A stretch of 64,000 nucleotides of DNA from Sporolactobacillus sp. CQH2019 (GTDB taxonomy: Bacteria; Bacillota; Bacilli; Bacillales; Sporolactobacillaceae). Shown piece by piece: positions 26,618 to 35,616 of the stretch. The translations under genes and the position numbers were made by a program. The stretch spans positions 1 through 64,000 of the forward strand of contig NZ_JARAJZ010000013.1 in assembly GCF_028765345.1 (NCBI RefSeq), written 5' to 3'. Every line of letters begins with the position of its first letter. Position 1 is the first letter of the stretch. The notes below the pieces were generated by a model. It worked only from the letters and a program-made list of their open reading frames with translations. It did no database searches and was not told the DNA's origin.

Positions 26618-26825
26618 TAATCGGTGTTTCGAGGGGATATATTCTGTCCGGCAGGTCAGTCTCTAATGGATCAACAGGTTGGTCAGCAGTTAGGGCCGCG
26701 GGTCGGGCTCCGTGTCCAAGTCAGGAATCCGGCAAGCGGAATCTGTAAGCGGCCAGGCTGGTTTTCCTGTCTGAGGTTTTCTGATTTTATCACAGCCATC
26801 AAAATCAAAAAGGAGATTGATTCCA
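26618..26825. other. Spacer between tpx and the esterase gene
   Basis: About 210 bp without a supported gene; AAAAAGGAG near 26808 is the esterase ribosome binding site. Confidence 0.4.
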
Positions 26826-27785
26826 ATGAGGCAGTCAAAAAAGATGACCCAACCGATTCTTGAGCAGGAAGCGCAAAAGTTTGTCGAGGCGACAGCCAAT
26901 CCGCCGTATCTGTTTGATTTGAGTCCGGAAAAAGGGCGGGAAGCCGTTGAGCAGGTGCAATCCGGATTTGTCAAAAAATTGCCTGCTGATATTGAAGATC
27001 TGAAGATTGAAGGCGGGCCTAAAGGAGAAGTATCAATTCGCATCGTGCGGCCGCAATATGCTGATGAGACGCTGCCGGTGATCCTTTATACGCACGGCGC
27101 CGGCTGGGTATTCGGCAGCGCGCATACCCATGATCGTCTGATTCGTGAACTCGCTGTCGGCTCGCATTCGGCTGTTGTTTTCACGAATTACAGTCTCTCG
27201 CCGGAAGCCAGATACCCGATAGCCCTTGAAGAAATCTATACAGCATTAGACTGGATTGTGGCAAACGGCCATGACTATCGTTTGAATGCTCAGAGGATTA
27301 CCGTTGCCGGAGACAGTGTGGGCGGAAATATGAGTGCAGCGATCACATTAATGGCAAAACAGCGGGGCGGCGCTTCGATCCAGAAACAGCTGCTGTTCTA
27401 TCCGGTGACCGATGCTTCGTTTGATACGGAATCATATAAAGAATTTGCCACAGGTTATTTCCTCCGCCGTGACGGGATGCAATGGTTCTGGGATCAGTAC
27501 ACAACGGATGCAAACGCACGATCGGAAGTCACTGCTTCACCGCTAAGGGCAACGATTGAGCAACTAAAGGGGCTCCCTGAAGCGCTGATTATTACAGGCG
27601 AAGCCGACGTTCTTCGGGATGAAGGGGAAGCCTATGCTAATAAACTCAGAGAAGCGGGTGTCCGGGTGACGGCCGTTCGTTTTCAAGGTATTATTCATGA
27701 TTTTGTCATGCTCAACGACCTGGCGGATACGAATGCCGCCAAAGGTGCACTTTTGCTCGCTAAGACCTGGCTGCGTGAATCATAA
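26826..27785 (+). CDS. Alpha/beta hydrolase, hormone-sensitive-lipase type esterase
   Basis: A 319-aa carboxylesterase of the HSL (bacterial family IV) group. The oxyanion motif reads HGAGWVFG (normally HGGG), the nucleophile elbow is GDSVGGN (about residue 161), the acid Asp is in GEADVLRDEG, and the catalytic His is in IIHDFVML. The start is ATG 26826; the TTG at 26817 overlaps the ribosome binding site. It probably hydrolyses short acyl esters in the cytosol. A terminator follows. Confidence 0.9.
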   Translation: MRQSKKMTQPILEQEAQKFVEATANPPYLFDLSPEKGREAVEQVQSGFVKKLPADIEDLKIEGGPKGEVSIRIVRPQYADETLPVILYTHGAGWVFGSAHTHDRLIRELAVGSHSAVVFTNYSLSPEARYPIALEEIYTALDWIVANGHDYRLNAQRITVAGDSVGGNMSAAITLMAKQRGGASIQKQLLFYPVTDASFDTESYKEFATGYFLRRDGMQWFWDQYTTDANARSEVTASPLRATIEQLKGLPEALIITGEADVLRDEGEAYANKLREAGVRVTAVRFQGIIHDFVMLNDLADTNAAKGALLLAKTWLRES

Positions 27786-27813
27786 AAATCCGCACAAGAT
27801 TAAATGACATGTT

Positions 27814-27850
27814 AAGCTGCAGCACTTTGCTGCGGCTTATTAGATTTTTA
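27814..27850 (+). terminator. Terminator after the esterase gene
   Basis: AAGCTGCAGC / GCTGCGGCTT stem (27814-27838) with one mismatch, followed by ATTAGATTTTTA. Confidence 0.7.
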
Positions 27851-27872
27851 CAACATTTTCCGGTGCACAAAG

Positions 27873-27898
27873 GGTGACACCTTTGCCAAGGTGTCACC
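27873..27898. repeat. Perfect 11-bp inverted repeat
   Basis: GGTGACACCTT (27873-27883) / AAGGTGTCACC (27888-27898) with a 4-nt loop, not followed by a T run. It could be a protein-binding site or a hairpin left by a mobile element. The next 300 bp up to 28200 contain no supported gene, only a GC-rich stretch near 27960-28060. Confidence 0.5.
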
Positions 27899-28195
27899 GC
27901 ATCCGCTCATACGCCTTATGTTATTGCCTGCTTAAATGATAAAAAGGAGCTATGAATCCATGTACGCCCGGTCGTCTGGGCCGGTAAAATGTCGGCTATG
28001 AGTCCTCACCATGCGCCGCTCCGGCCCCACTAACGGTTTTGCCGAAGCCTCAGAAATCCGTAAATTTTTATCTTGCATCTCTTTAGGGGATGTCCATGTA
28101 AGGATGTAAAGTAAAGGTCATTTTATTATGCATTAACTAAATCAAATTTCATCCTCGAGTTTTGAATTCCATCACCATGCCGGGCTTAATATAAT

Positions 28196-28248
28196 ATAAA
28201 AAAGAGGATGTCTCAGTCAGAAAACTGACTTTAAAGACATCCTCTTTT
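28196..28248. terminator. Terminator of the cold shock gene
   Basis: A 13-bp stem AAAGAGGATGTCT (28201-28213) / AGACATCCTCTTT (28235-28247) with inner CAGTC/GACT pairing; T-rich on the minus-strand side. Confidence 0.8.
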
Positions 28249-28263
28249 CTTAAATCATCTTAA

Positions 28264-28461
28264 TCACAGCTTAACGACGTTAGCTGCCTGCGGACCGCGG
28301 TTGCCTTCAACAATATCGAATTCAACCTTTTGGCCTTCTTCCAGCGATTTGAATCCGTCGCCTTGAATGGCGCTGAAATGTACGAATACATCATCGTTGC
28401 CTTCCGACTCAATGAATCCGTAACCCTTGTCTGCGTTAAACCATTTTACGCTGCCTGTCAC
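28264..28461 (-). CDS. Cold shock protein, CspA/CspB family
   Basis: A 65-aa OB-fold RNA chaperone with RNP1 KGYGFIE and RNP2 VFVHFSA, normal Csp length. The start is taken as GTG 28461 (M-T-G-S-V-K-W-F), with AGGAG 8 nt upstream; the GTG at 28470 overlaps that site. The 5' region up to about 28700 is AT-rich and may form the long leader typical of cold shock mRNAs. Confidence 0.93.
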   Translation of the reverse strand: MTGSVKWFNADKGYGFIESEGNDDVFVHFSAIQGDGFKSLEEGQKVEFDIVEGNRGPQAANVVKL

Positions 28462-28852
28462 TATAATCACTCCTGATTAAAAATTTTGATATGCGTACGT
28501 TTTACCCCGAAGCGATCGCCCTGCTTAGATCTGCGCGGTGCATAATCGGCCGAATTATCGCTGGAAAATAAAAAATTCACATATTATAGAGAAGTATCAA
28601 CAAAGGTACTGCACACTGATAACCTCTTTATAACATGAGAATTATGAATGCTATACTTCATCATACTGAAATCATTAAAATAGAACGAACAGCTAAGACT
28701 CATCTTCTTTGAAATCCCTTCACTGCTTAAGCCATATTACACCATTTCTGCAGCCACGTCAAGTTTTCATTAAAATGTCATAACTACAACAGCATCGGCC
28801 TCAGCAAATGTTTTGAAAATATATCATAAAGTTTATTGCCTGTGCACCATAC

Positions 28853-29050
28853 CTAATGAGATATACTCCACTTTTTTATCCGCTGATTTATCGAAACGAA
28901 AATCGATCTTTTCTTTCCTGTCATAAATTGGCGGACCAGTGAATATAAAACTAAATTGCCTGAATAGAATTCGGTTTCATCATAGCCTTTAAATGTAGTG
29001 CCTGCCTCTCTATTCTTTGTTCTATATCTTTCAGAGCAAAAATCATTCAC
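28853..29050 (-). CDS. Small hypothetical protein
   Basis: A 65-aa ORF beginning at GTG 29050, with AAGGAGG placed 5 nt upstream. The product is polar, with a basic C-terminus (GKKRSIFVSINQRIKKW) and no recognised domain. Support comes from the strong ribosome binding site only. Confidence 0.45.
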   Translation of the reverse strand: MNDFCSERYRTKNREAGTTFKGYDETEFYSGNLVLYSLVRQFMTGKKRSIFVSINQRIKKWSISH

Positions 29051-29383
29051 TTGTTCCTCCTTCCTTACTAATTCATCAACCAAGCCTGGTGCCGGATGAA
29101 CATGCCCGTTTTAAGGCTGGTTTATAAAAAGTACGCCAGACATATTGATACAGCTCCTTTTTAAAAATATACTTTAAAACACACATGAAGGATCAAAGTT
29201 TTTCCAGATTTAATTTTGCCATACTATTTTTCCATTAAAACACAGATTTTATCCCTCAAATTTCGCAAAAGTGTACTGGGATAGGCATTAAAAATTCCTT
29301 AATAAAAGGATTTTCAATAACTTTACCATCTTGCATCGGAGAGCCTTTTTTAATAAATCTTTCGCAGCCATTTAAATCTTACT
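29051..29383. other. Gene-free stretch
   Basis: About 330 bp of AT-rich sequence between the small ORF and the deacetylase; nothing recognisable. Confidence 0.35.
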
Positions 29384-30163
29384 TCAGCTATGTTCCCTTT
29401 TAGGAAACTGCAAAGGGTGCATCGAGGCATTGATGCGTTTCATTTGATACCCTTGGCGTTGTAAGTATTGAAGTAATAATTCAAAAGACTGATAAGTCGT
29501 AGCACGATCATGAAGCAGAATAACCGGTATTTGTTTCTTCTCCTCAAGTCTTTGAATTTGTTGAATCGTCCGCTGAACAAATCGCTGATCTCTATATCGC
29601 CAATCCTGACTGTCGACATTCCAATCCCACATGATAAATCCATTTCGAGTGACTGCCTTGTAATAAGGCGCTTTCATAAATACATAGCTGCCATACGGTA
29701 CACGAATAAACGGCGTTGTAATATGGGCTGCTTGTCTGACGATTTTTTGATCCTCTTTCATTTCTCCCACCAGTGATTCCTCTGAACGATATAACTTTTT
29801 ATAATCATGGCTGATACCATGCAGTCCAATGGTGAATCCTTCCCTTGCCATACGCCTGACGCTCTGGGGGTATTTTATAACATTGGGACCGAGTACAAAA
29901 AAAGTTGCTTTGGCATGATAACGGTCCAACAGATCCATTATTCTATTGGAAAATGCTGAAGGACCGTCATCAAAGGTTAAATAACAAATTTTCTTTCTGC
30001 CAACAGCGCTCATTTTATAAACAGGATCAGGAATTCCTCCGCTCATCTTATATTGTCTGCCGGCTGCAAAAGAGTTAATCGGCCTGATAAAGCAACAATT
30101 GAAAAATATTAAGACGATGATTGCCATACGCATCCAATCATTATTCCATCGCACATTTCTCAT
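29384..30163 (-). CDS. Polysaccharide deacetylase (NodB/CE4 family), membrane-anchored
   Basis: A 259-aa carbohydrate esterase 4 protein. An N-terminal signal/anchor (residues about 11-34) is followed by motif 1 TFDDGPS, motif 2 HGISH (metal-binding His pair), motif 3 RVPYGS and motif 5 LLHD. It probably removes acetyl groups from peptidoglycan or another wall polymer outside the cell, which affects lysozyme resistance. The Asp and both His ligands are present, so it should be active. Confidence 0.88.
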   Translation of the reverse strand: MRNVRWNNDWMRMAIIVLIFFNCCFIRPINSFAAGRQYKMSGGIPDPVYKMSAVGRKKICYLTFDDGPSAFSNRIMDLLDRYHAKATFFVLGPNVIKYPQSVRRMAREGFTIGLHGISHDYKKLYRSEESLVGEMKEDQKIVRQAAHITTPFIRVPYGSYVFMKAPYYKAVTRNGFIMWDWNVDSQDWRYRDQRFVQRTIQQIQRLEEKKQIPVILLHDRATTYQSFELLLQYLQRQGYQMKRINASMHPLQFPKREHS

Positions 30164-30478
30164 CCCCAGATAAGTTCTAACTTACATCTCCTTACTATGC
30201 CCTGTTTTCTGTCGTAAAATGTGGCATTCATCTAAAGCAATTACTGACGATGATCATTAAAAAATAATACGAAAGTGTCCCATCATCCGGTATTCGATCT
30301 TACTTTTTTGTGCCGTCTAATGAATCCTAGCAACAGCGAATGCTGGAAATTAAATAATACACAAAAATTGAGATAATCCATAATTGGGTTTATGATCAAT
30401 TTTATGTGATCATTTCTAAGCCTCACGTGTCGTAAACGGAACCATTAAACAGGCATTAAACTGAGGGGGCGAGGTCTG
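30164..30478. other. Divergent promoter region of deacetylase and MFS exporter
   Basis: About 315 bp, AT-rich, holding promoters for both divergent genes; no specific operator identified. GAGGGGGCGAGG at the end serves the MFS gene. Confidence 0.35.
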
Positions 30479-31708
30479 TTGGATGAAACTGAAAAAAATC
30501 AAGAATCGTGGCATCGAAATCTTCATGTGCTTTGGTTTTGTACATTTATTGCCAGTATGGCTTTCAGCGAAATCATGCCTTTTTTATCTTTATACGTTAA
30601 CAGTTTAGGTAATTTTACAAAGCAGCAAGTGACCTTTTACAGCGGTCTGGTCTACGCCGCCAACTTTTTGGTGATGGCTTTTGCCTCACCGCTCTGGGGG
30701 ATATTAGCTGATCGCAAGGGGCGCAAAATTATGTTGCTGCGCGCATCGCTGGGAACTGCCGTAGTTATGGCCTTAATGGGCACGGTCACCCACGTTTGGG
30801 AACTGGTTGCTTTTCGGGCACTGCAAGGTGTCTTTGCCGGATTTATTTCAAATGCTCAGGCTCTGGTAGCGGGGCAGACACCCAAAGAACACAGCGGCGC
30901 CGCGCTAAGTACATTAATGACCGGGGCCACCAGCGGTATACTTCTAGGCCCGGTGATCGGCGGCACGCTGGCGCAAATTTTTTCTATTCGATTAACGTTT
31001 TTCATTACCGCCGGGCTGTTGTTCCTGACGTTCCTTTTGAGTTACTTCTGCGTCCAGGAAAACTTTCGGCCTGTGAAACACCCGCAGCAGCAATCCAGGC
31101 ACCGTAACCCATTAGCCATGTTTCCTAATCCTAAGCTGATCATCGTGTTGTTTTGTTCGACGCTGATCGTTCAGTTCGGCAATGTCTCCATTTCACCGAT
31201 TATCAGTTTGTATGTCAAGGAATTAATGCATGATGTCGGCCCGATTACGATAGTAGCCGGACTCATTGCCGCACTTCCAGGGATTTCTAATATTGTGGCG
31301 TCACCGCCGCTCGGACGATATGGTGATCGCCATGGTTCCGGCCGTGTCTTGATTTTCGGCTATATCTTCGCCACAGTCATGTATTTACCGCAAGGATTCG
31401 TCCACAGCATTTGGCTGCTCGCCCTGCTGCGCCTAATGATCGGGATTTCCGATGGTGCTTTGTTCCCTGAAATACAGACTCTGCTGACTAAAAATTCACC
31501 AGCGGCAATGACATCAACTATCTTCAGCTGGAATCAATCTTTTCAGGCTCTTGGGAATATGCTGGGCTCACTTCTTGGCGGTATCATCGCCGGGGCTTTT
31601 GATTATAATGCGGTCTTTATCTCCACTGCCATGTTGATGTTAATCAATCTCATTCTGGTATGGTGGCTAATACCGGAAATTCGTCGATCACAAACAGCCG
31701 CAACTTAA
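30479..31708 (+). CDS. MFS multidrug exporter
   Basis: A 409-aa major facilitator of the drug:H+ antiporter-1 group (MdtG/NorA-like) with twelve helices. Motif A reads GILADRKGRKIML after helix 2, and the helix 5 antiporter motif region has GILLGPVIGG. TTG start with a GA/GG-rich ribosome binding site. Export of drugs or amphiphiles is likely; the substrate is unknown. Confidence 0.88.
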   Translation: MDETEKNQESWHRNLHVLWFCTFIASMAFSEIMPFLSLYVNSLGNFTKQQVTFYSGLVYAANFLVMAFASPLWGILADRKGRKIMLLRASLGTAVVMALMGTVTHVWELVAFRALQGVFAGFISNAQALVAGQTPKEHSGAALSTLMTGATSGILLGPVIGGTLAQIFSIRLTFFITAGLLFLTFLLSYFCVQENFRPVKHPQQQSRHRNPLAMFPNPKLIIVLFCSTLIVQFGNVSISPIISLYVKELMHDVGPITIVAGLIAALPGISNIVASPPLGRYGDRHGSGRVLIFGYIFATVMYLPQGFVHSIWLLALLRLMIGISDGALFPEIQTLLTKNSPAAMTSTIFSWNQSFQALGNMLGSLLGGIIAGAFDYNAVFISTAMLMLINLILVWWLIPEIRRSQTAAT

Positions 31709-31711
31709 TTT

Positions 31712-31738
31712 CCGATAAATCTTTATTTTATCGGCTTT
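31712..31738 (+). terminator. Terminator after the MFS gene
   Basis: CCGATAAA (31712-31719) / TTTATCGG (31727-31734), followed by CTTTTCCCC. Confidence 0.65.
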
Positions 31739-31988
31739 TCCCCTTTGGGGATAGCCTGCCTATTCAAAAAAGGATGGGCCTATCTGAATGGTACTGCTTC
31801 ATTTGTTAAAATATTGCCCGTAAGTTTTACTCCGCCCCTGTTTTCATGTCAGGCAAGGGAGTCGTTATTTTTTACGTGAAACAAAGCAATTTCATACTCT
31901 TCACAGCGTCTTGCTTCAGGCCATAATGTTTAAACACGCTTATTCTATTTTAAAGACATCTATTATTAATAGAAAAGGGGTTAAAGTC

Positions 31989-32915
31989 TTGAGGAAAACA
32001 CATTATAATTTCAGCAAGCATATTATATCGGCCCTGCTTTTGCTAGTGATTGCCATTCTGCCCCTCGCCGGCTGGTCGATGACCGCCAAAAAACCTGCTG
32101 ACAGGCCCAACAGAGCGGTCAAGAAAATACCAGCCCATATAGACCGCGAGTTCGCACAACTTGAGAGCAAATTTGATGCCCGGCTCGGAGTCTATGCTAT
32201 CGACACCGGTACAAACCGGAAAGTCGCCTATCGGCCCAATGAGCGATTTGCTTACGCATCTACCTACAAGGCTTTAGCTGCAGGAGCAGTACTGCAGCAA
32301 AACTCAATTGACCAATTAAACAAAATCATCACCTATACTAAGGACGACCTGGTTACGTATTCACCAATTACAATGGCACATGTGGATACCGGTATGACTC
32401 TTGAGGAAATTTGCGAGGCTGCCATTCGCTACAGCGATAACACCGCAGGAAACCTTTTACTTAAGAAACTGGGCGGTCCTGATGGATTTGAAAAGGCCCT
32501 TAGACAAATAGGCGATAGGACGACCGAAGCTGATCGCTTCGAGACAGATTTGAATGAAGCTGCTCCGGGAGACATCCGTGATACAAGTACAGCAAATGCG
32601 CTTGCTGCCGACCTTAAGGCTTTCACGGTTGGCCATGTGCTCCCAACTGATAAACGTAAATTCCTCACGGATTGGATGCGTGGAAACAGTACTGGGGACC
32701 AACTGATCCGCGCCGGCGTACCAAAAGGCTGGGAAGTCGGTGATAAGTCCGGGGCCGGAGGCTATGGCACGCGAAACGACATTGCCATCGTTTGGCCGCC
32801 GAACAGAGCGCCTATTATCATCGCCATTCTGTCCACCCGCAATACGAAAGATGCCACCTATGACAATGCGCTTATCGCAGAAGCTGCCAAAGCCACACTT
32901 GACGCTCTGAAGTGA
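31989..32915 (+). CDS. Class A beta-lactamase
   Basis: A 308-aa serine beta-lactamase. All class A motifs are present: STYK (Ser70/Lys73), YSDN (SDN loop), the omega-loop FETDLNEA (Glu166/Asn170) and KSG before GAGGYG. An N-terminal signal peptide (about residues 12-30) without lipobox Cys indicates a secreted enzyme. The start is TTG 31989, since AAAAGGGG precedes it; the upstream ATG 31911 would add 26 non-signal residues. No blaI/blaR genes are adjacent, so it is probably constitutive or chromosomally intrinsic. Confidence 0.92.
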   Translation: MRKTHYNFSKHIISALLLLVIAILPLAGWSMTAKKPADRPNRAVKKIPAHIDREFAQLESKFDARLGVYAIDTGTNRKVAYRPNERFAYASTYKALAAGAVLQQNSIDQLNKIITYTKDDLVTYSPITMAHVDTGMTLEEICEAAIRYSDNTAGNLLLKKLGGPDGFEKALRQIGDRTTEADRFETDLNEAAPGDIRDTSTANALAADLKAFTVGHVLPTDKRKFLTDWMRGNSTGDQLIRAGVPKGWEVGDKSGAGGYGTRNDIAIVWPPNRAPIIIAILSTRNTKDATYDNALIAEAAKATLDALK

Positions 32916-33026
32916 ACAGGCTAACTATGAGTGTCCCCTTAAATGCTTTTTCCCCGAGGGCGTCGGTACCAAAAAAGGATGATCCCAAGCAAGAGATCAT
33001 CTTTTCGATCATATGAATGGTCTCAC

Positions 33027-33134
33027 CCCGGCCAAATTCGCTGCTCTATCGGCCGATTCAGACCCCCTTCCGGCCAGATTCACTGCTCTATCGGCCGATT
33101 CAGGCTCCCTTCCGGCCAAATTCGCTGCTCTATC
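33027..33134. repeat. Left part of the 42-bp minisatellite array
   Basis: About 2.5 copies of a 42-bp unit made of two 21-bp halves, one containing CTCTATCGGCCGATTCAG and the other CTTCCGGCCAGATTCACTG. The array is interrupted by the IS256-family element and resumes at 34527. Confidence 0.92.
33127..33134. repeat. Left target-site duplication GCTCTATC
   Basis: 8 bp directly before the IS left end; an identical copy follows the right end (34527-34534). 8 bp is the usual IS256-family duplication size. The motif also occurs in every repeat unit, so chance identity cannot be excluded. Confidence 0.75.
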
Positions 33135-33162
33135 GAGAGTGTATGATAGTTTGTGTAAATGG

Positions 33163-33186
33163 AGAATCAGCTTATAAGCTGATTCT
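33163..33186. terminator. Perfect 24-bp palindrome at the IS left end
   Basis: The two 12-bp halves (AGAATCAGCTTA and its complement) lie between the left end and the transposase start. It probably blocks read-through transcription into the transposase or hides its ribosome binding site when transcribed from outside. Confidence 0.6.
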
Positions 33187-33223
33187 TTGAGACCATAAAA
33201 AAGGAAGGATATCCTTTAAGTTA

Positions 33224-34429
33224 ATGCGACCAAACAAAAACTCAGAGAAGATCCTTACCTTGTCTCATATTGTAGATGAATGGAGTATTGAAAAGCAACT
33301 GGATGGCATGATTCGTTCTTTTGTCAAAGAGAAACTGGAGACCCTCATGAAGGAGGAGATGGAAAACTTTTTTACACAGGAACATCCGGAACTGAAGAGC
33401 AGTAAAAATGGTTCCTATCCACGCAGGTTGGATACGAAATATGGCCGGATCGATCCTCTGAGCGTTCCCCGAGACCGGGAGAACTATTTTCATACTCAAC
33501 TCTTTCAACCCTATAAGCGGCAGGACGACTGGTTGGGCAGTGCGATCATTACCCTGTATCAAAAAGGAATGAGTACACGCGATCTCGGTAAATTTATTGA
33601 AACGATTCTGGGGGATCATTATTCAGCGGGGACGATTTCAAAGGTCACCGAAGTGGTCCGTGAAGACGTTGAAGCCTTCCAGAAACATCCGTTGAAAAAA
33701 CGCTATGCCGTCGTGTTTCTAGACGGAACCTATCTGAAACTGCGCCGGGATCATGTAGCCAGTGAAGTAGTCTATGTCGCAATAGGGATTACACCCGAGG
33801 GGTATCGGGAAATCCTTGGCTTTTATGTAGGGGGGCAGGAAAGCTCTCTCGGCTGGAAAGATATCCTGATTGATCTCTATAACCGAGGGATGCAGGAAGT
33901 TCTGCTGGCCGTCTTCGACGGTCTGCCCGGGCTGACTGAATCCTTAAAAGAGATCTACCCAAAAGCCAACGTGCAGCGCTGTGTCCTGCATAAAGTTCGC
34001 CATTCGATGCATAAGGTCCGTCAATCTGAGCGGCAGGCCCTGGCCGTGGATCTCCGGAGGATCTATAGGGTGGACAGTAAGGAACAGGCGCAGGAAGCTT
34101 TTCAGGCCTTCGAAAAGAACTGGCAGAAGCTACACCCCAGTCTGGTTGAATCCTGGAGGAAAGACTTGCCCGCCCTTTTGACCTTCTTAAACTATCCTAA
34201 AGATATCCGGGCGTCCATTTACACGTCAAATATCATCGAAAGCACCCATAATGTTTTTAAACAACGGGTTAAAACGATACGCAGTTTTCCTGAGGAGCAG
34301 GCGGTAGAAAAAGTTTTCTATCTCGTGGCCAAGGGCCTCAATCAAAAATGGGAACGTGTGAAAATGCCCGGCTTTGTCAGCGCCCAAAGTGAGATACAGA
34401 AAATGTTTGAAAAACGGTACGGAATATAA
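33224..34429 (+). CDS. IS256-family (Mutator) transposase
   Basis: A 401-aa DDE transposase with FLDGTYLK (first Asp), AVFDGLPGL (second Asp) and NIIESTHNVFKQR (Glu), plus the CVLHKVRH motif between them. The length is normal for the family. It has an ATG start with AAGGAAGG upstream. Confidence 0.95.
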   Translation: MRPNKNSEKILTLSHIVDEWSIEKQLDGMIRSFVKEKLETLMKEEMENFFTQEHPELKSSKNGSYPRRLDTKYGRIDPLSVPRDRENYFHTQLFQPYKRQDDWLGSAIITLYQKGMSTRDLGKFIETILGDHYSAGTISKVTEVVREDVEAFQKHPLKKRYAVVFLDGTYLKLRRDHVASEVVYVAIGITPEGYREILGFYVGGQESSLGWKDILIDLYNRGMQEVLLAVFDGLPGLTESLKEIYPKANVQRCVLHKVRHSMHKVRQSERQALAVDLRRIYRVDSKEQAQEAFQAFEKNWQKLHPSLVESWRKDLPALLTFLNYPKDIRASIYTSNIIESTHNVFKQRVKTIRSFPEEQAVEKVFYLVAKGLNQKWERVKMPGFVSAQSEIQKMFEKRYGI

Positions 34430-34442
34430 ACCCATCAAACAT

Positions 34443-34474
34443 TTCTGGGGAGGGGGGTACCCCCCTCCCCAGAA
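34443..34474. terminator. 32-bp GC-rich palindrome after the transposase
   Basis: 15-bp arms TTCTGGGGAGGGGGG (34443-34457) and CCCCCCTCCCCAGAA (34460-34474) around TA. There is no T run, but the stem is extremely stable; it may stop transcription passing through the element. Confidence 0.65.
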
Positions 34475-34526
34475 AAGGCCATGACTTAATGGATACCCTG
34501 CCTTACACAGACTTATTGACAAACCC

Positions 34527-34812
34527 GCTCTATCAGCCGATTCAGACCCCCTTCCGGCCAGATTCACTGCTCTATCGGCCGATTCAGGCTCCCTTCCGGC
34601 CAGATTCACTGCTCTATCGGCCGATTCAGGCCCTCTTCCGGCCAAATTCGCTGCTCTATCGGCCGATTCAGGCTCCCTTCCGGCCAGATTCGCTGCTCTA
34701 TCGGCCGATTCAGGCCCTCTTCCGGCCAAATTCACTGCTCTATCGGCCGATTCAGACCCCCTTCCGGCCAGATTCACTGCTCTATCGGCCGATTCAGGCT
34801 CCCTTCCGGCCC
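34527..34812. repeat. Right part of the 42-bp minisatellite array
   Basis: Nearly seven copies of the 42-bp (21+21) unit, alternating variants ACCCCCTTCC, GCTCCCTTCC and GCCCTCTTCC in the second half. It starts with the right target duplication GCTCTATC and ends 14 bp before the transaldolase coding end. The unit length is a multiple of three, so long false ORFs run through on both strands. Confidence 0.92.
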
Positions 34813-34825
34813 ATCCGGCGGGCGT

Positions 34826-35543
34826 TCATTCCGTTAAAATGGAGAAGCCTAATTTCTGAATGTCCCGGTTAAAGCCGATCACCGTGTCCAGCGATAACTG
34901 CTCCGGCGTCTTGCCGACCTTCTTCAACTTTTCAATGACGGCGGGCAGGTAATGATGTCCACCCCGAGCCGGTCGGCCTCATAGACGTTGAACACTTCCC
35001 GGGTGCTGGCCCAGAGCAGCTTCGCTCCCTTTTTCGTCCGGCAGATCCCGACGGCTTTCTTCATATAAGGAATCGGATCCGCCCCCGAGTCGGCGATCCG
35101 CCCGGCAAAGACGGAGACAATATTTTCAACGTCCGGATTGAGCGCCGCCACGGTCTCTTCCACCTGTTTTGTCGTGAAGATCGCCGTCACGTTGAGCGAA
35201 TAGCCTTGGTCCTCCAGCTTCTGAATCAGCGGCACGGACGATTCGCCCTTCGTATTCGTAATCGGGATTTTGATGAAGACGTTTTTCCCCAATGCCTGGA
35301 TTTTTTCCGCTTCTTTCTCCATCGTTGCGAAGTCGTCGGCGAACACTTCGAAGGAAAGCGGGAGATCCGGGATCGCCCGGACCACTTTCGCGGCGAACGC
35401 GACATAGTCTGTCACGCCCGCTTTCTTCATTAAACTCGGGTTGGTTGTGAATCCGGAAACAAAACCGGTCCGGTAAGCAGCCAGCATATCGCTAATGACG
35501 CCCCATCCGCATAAATTTTCACATTTAAGTTTAAATTGCTCAT
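34826..35543 (-). pseudogene. Frameshifted transaldolase (TalC/MipB family)
   Basis: Originally about 239 aa. Translation from ATG 35543 (AAGGAG upstream) gives MSNLNLNVKIYADGAS, and a 1-nt shift is needed to enter DMLAAYRTG, GFTTNPSLMKKAG and the Lys-bearing IKIPITNTKGE. Near 34947 a second 1-nt loss moves the frame, so the true end IEKLKKVGKTPEQ through QKLGFSILTE lies in another frame and stops at 34826. The uninterrupted central frame ends early as PPSLKS. Small transaldolases move a dihydroxyacetone unit between sugar phosphates. Genes upstream (deoC) share its operon. Confidence 0.8.
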
Positions 35544-35616
35544 CTGTTGATCGCTCCTTTTTTTGATGATCATTCATAAACCATCCGGATTCTCAGTTAG
35601 TTCATCGATGGCCGGT

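Larger units (their letters stand above)
33135..34526 (+). mobile_element. IS256-family insertion sequence
   Basis: A 1392-bp element. The left end GAGAGTGTATGATAG...TTTGTGTAA and right end (complement) GGGTTTGTCAATAAG...TCTGTGTAA form imperfect terminal repeats matching at about 15 of 24 positions. It encodes one intact Mutator-type transposase and is flanked by 8-bp direct repeats. Strong palindromes lie inside both ends. It looks complete and possibly active. Confidence 0.9.

Noticed and set aside
27950-28080. Possible riboswitch
   Set aside because: GC-rich and structured in appearance, but it fits none of the riboswitch consensus patterns I could recall and has no clear target gene.
34226-34872. 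ORFs of 183 aa (minus) and 127 aa (plus) with ESADRA or YRPIQA repeats
   Set aside because: They run through the 42-bp repeat, whose length is a multiple of three; one also overlaps the transposase gene.
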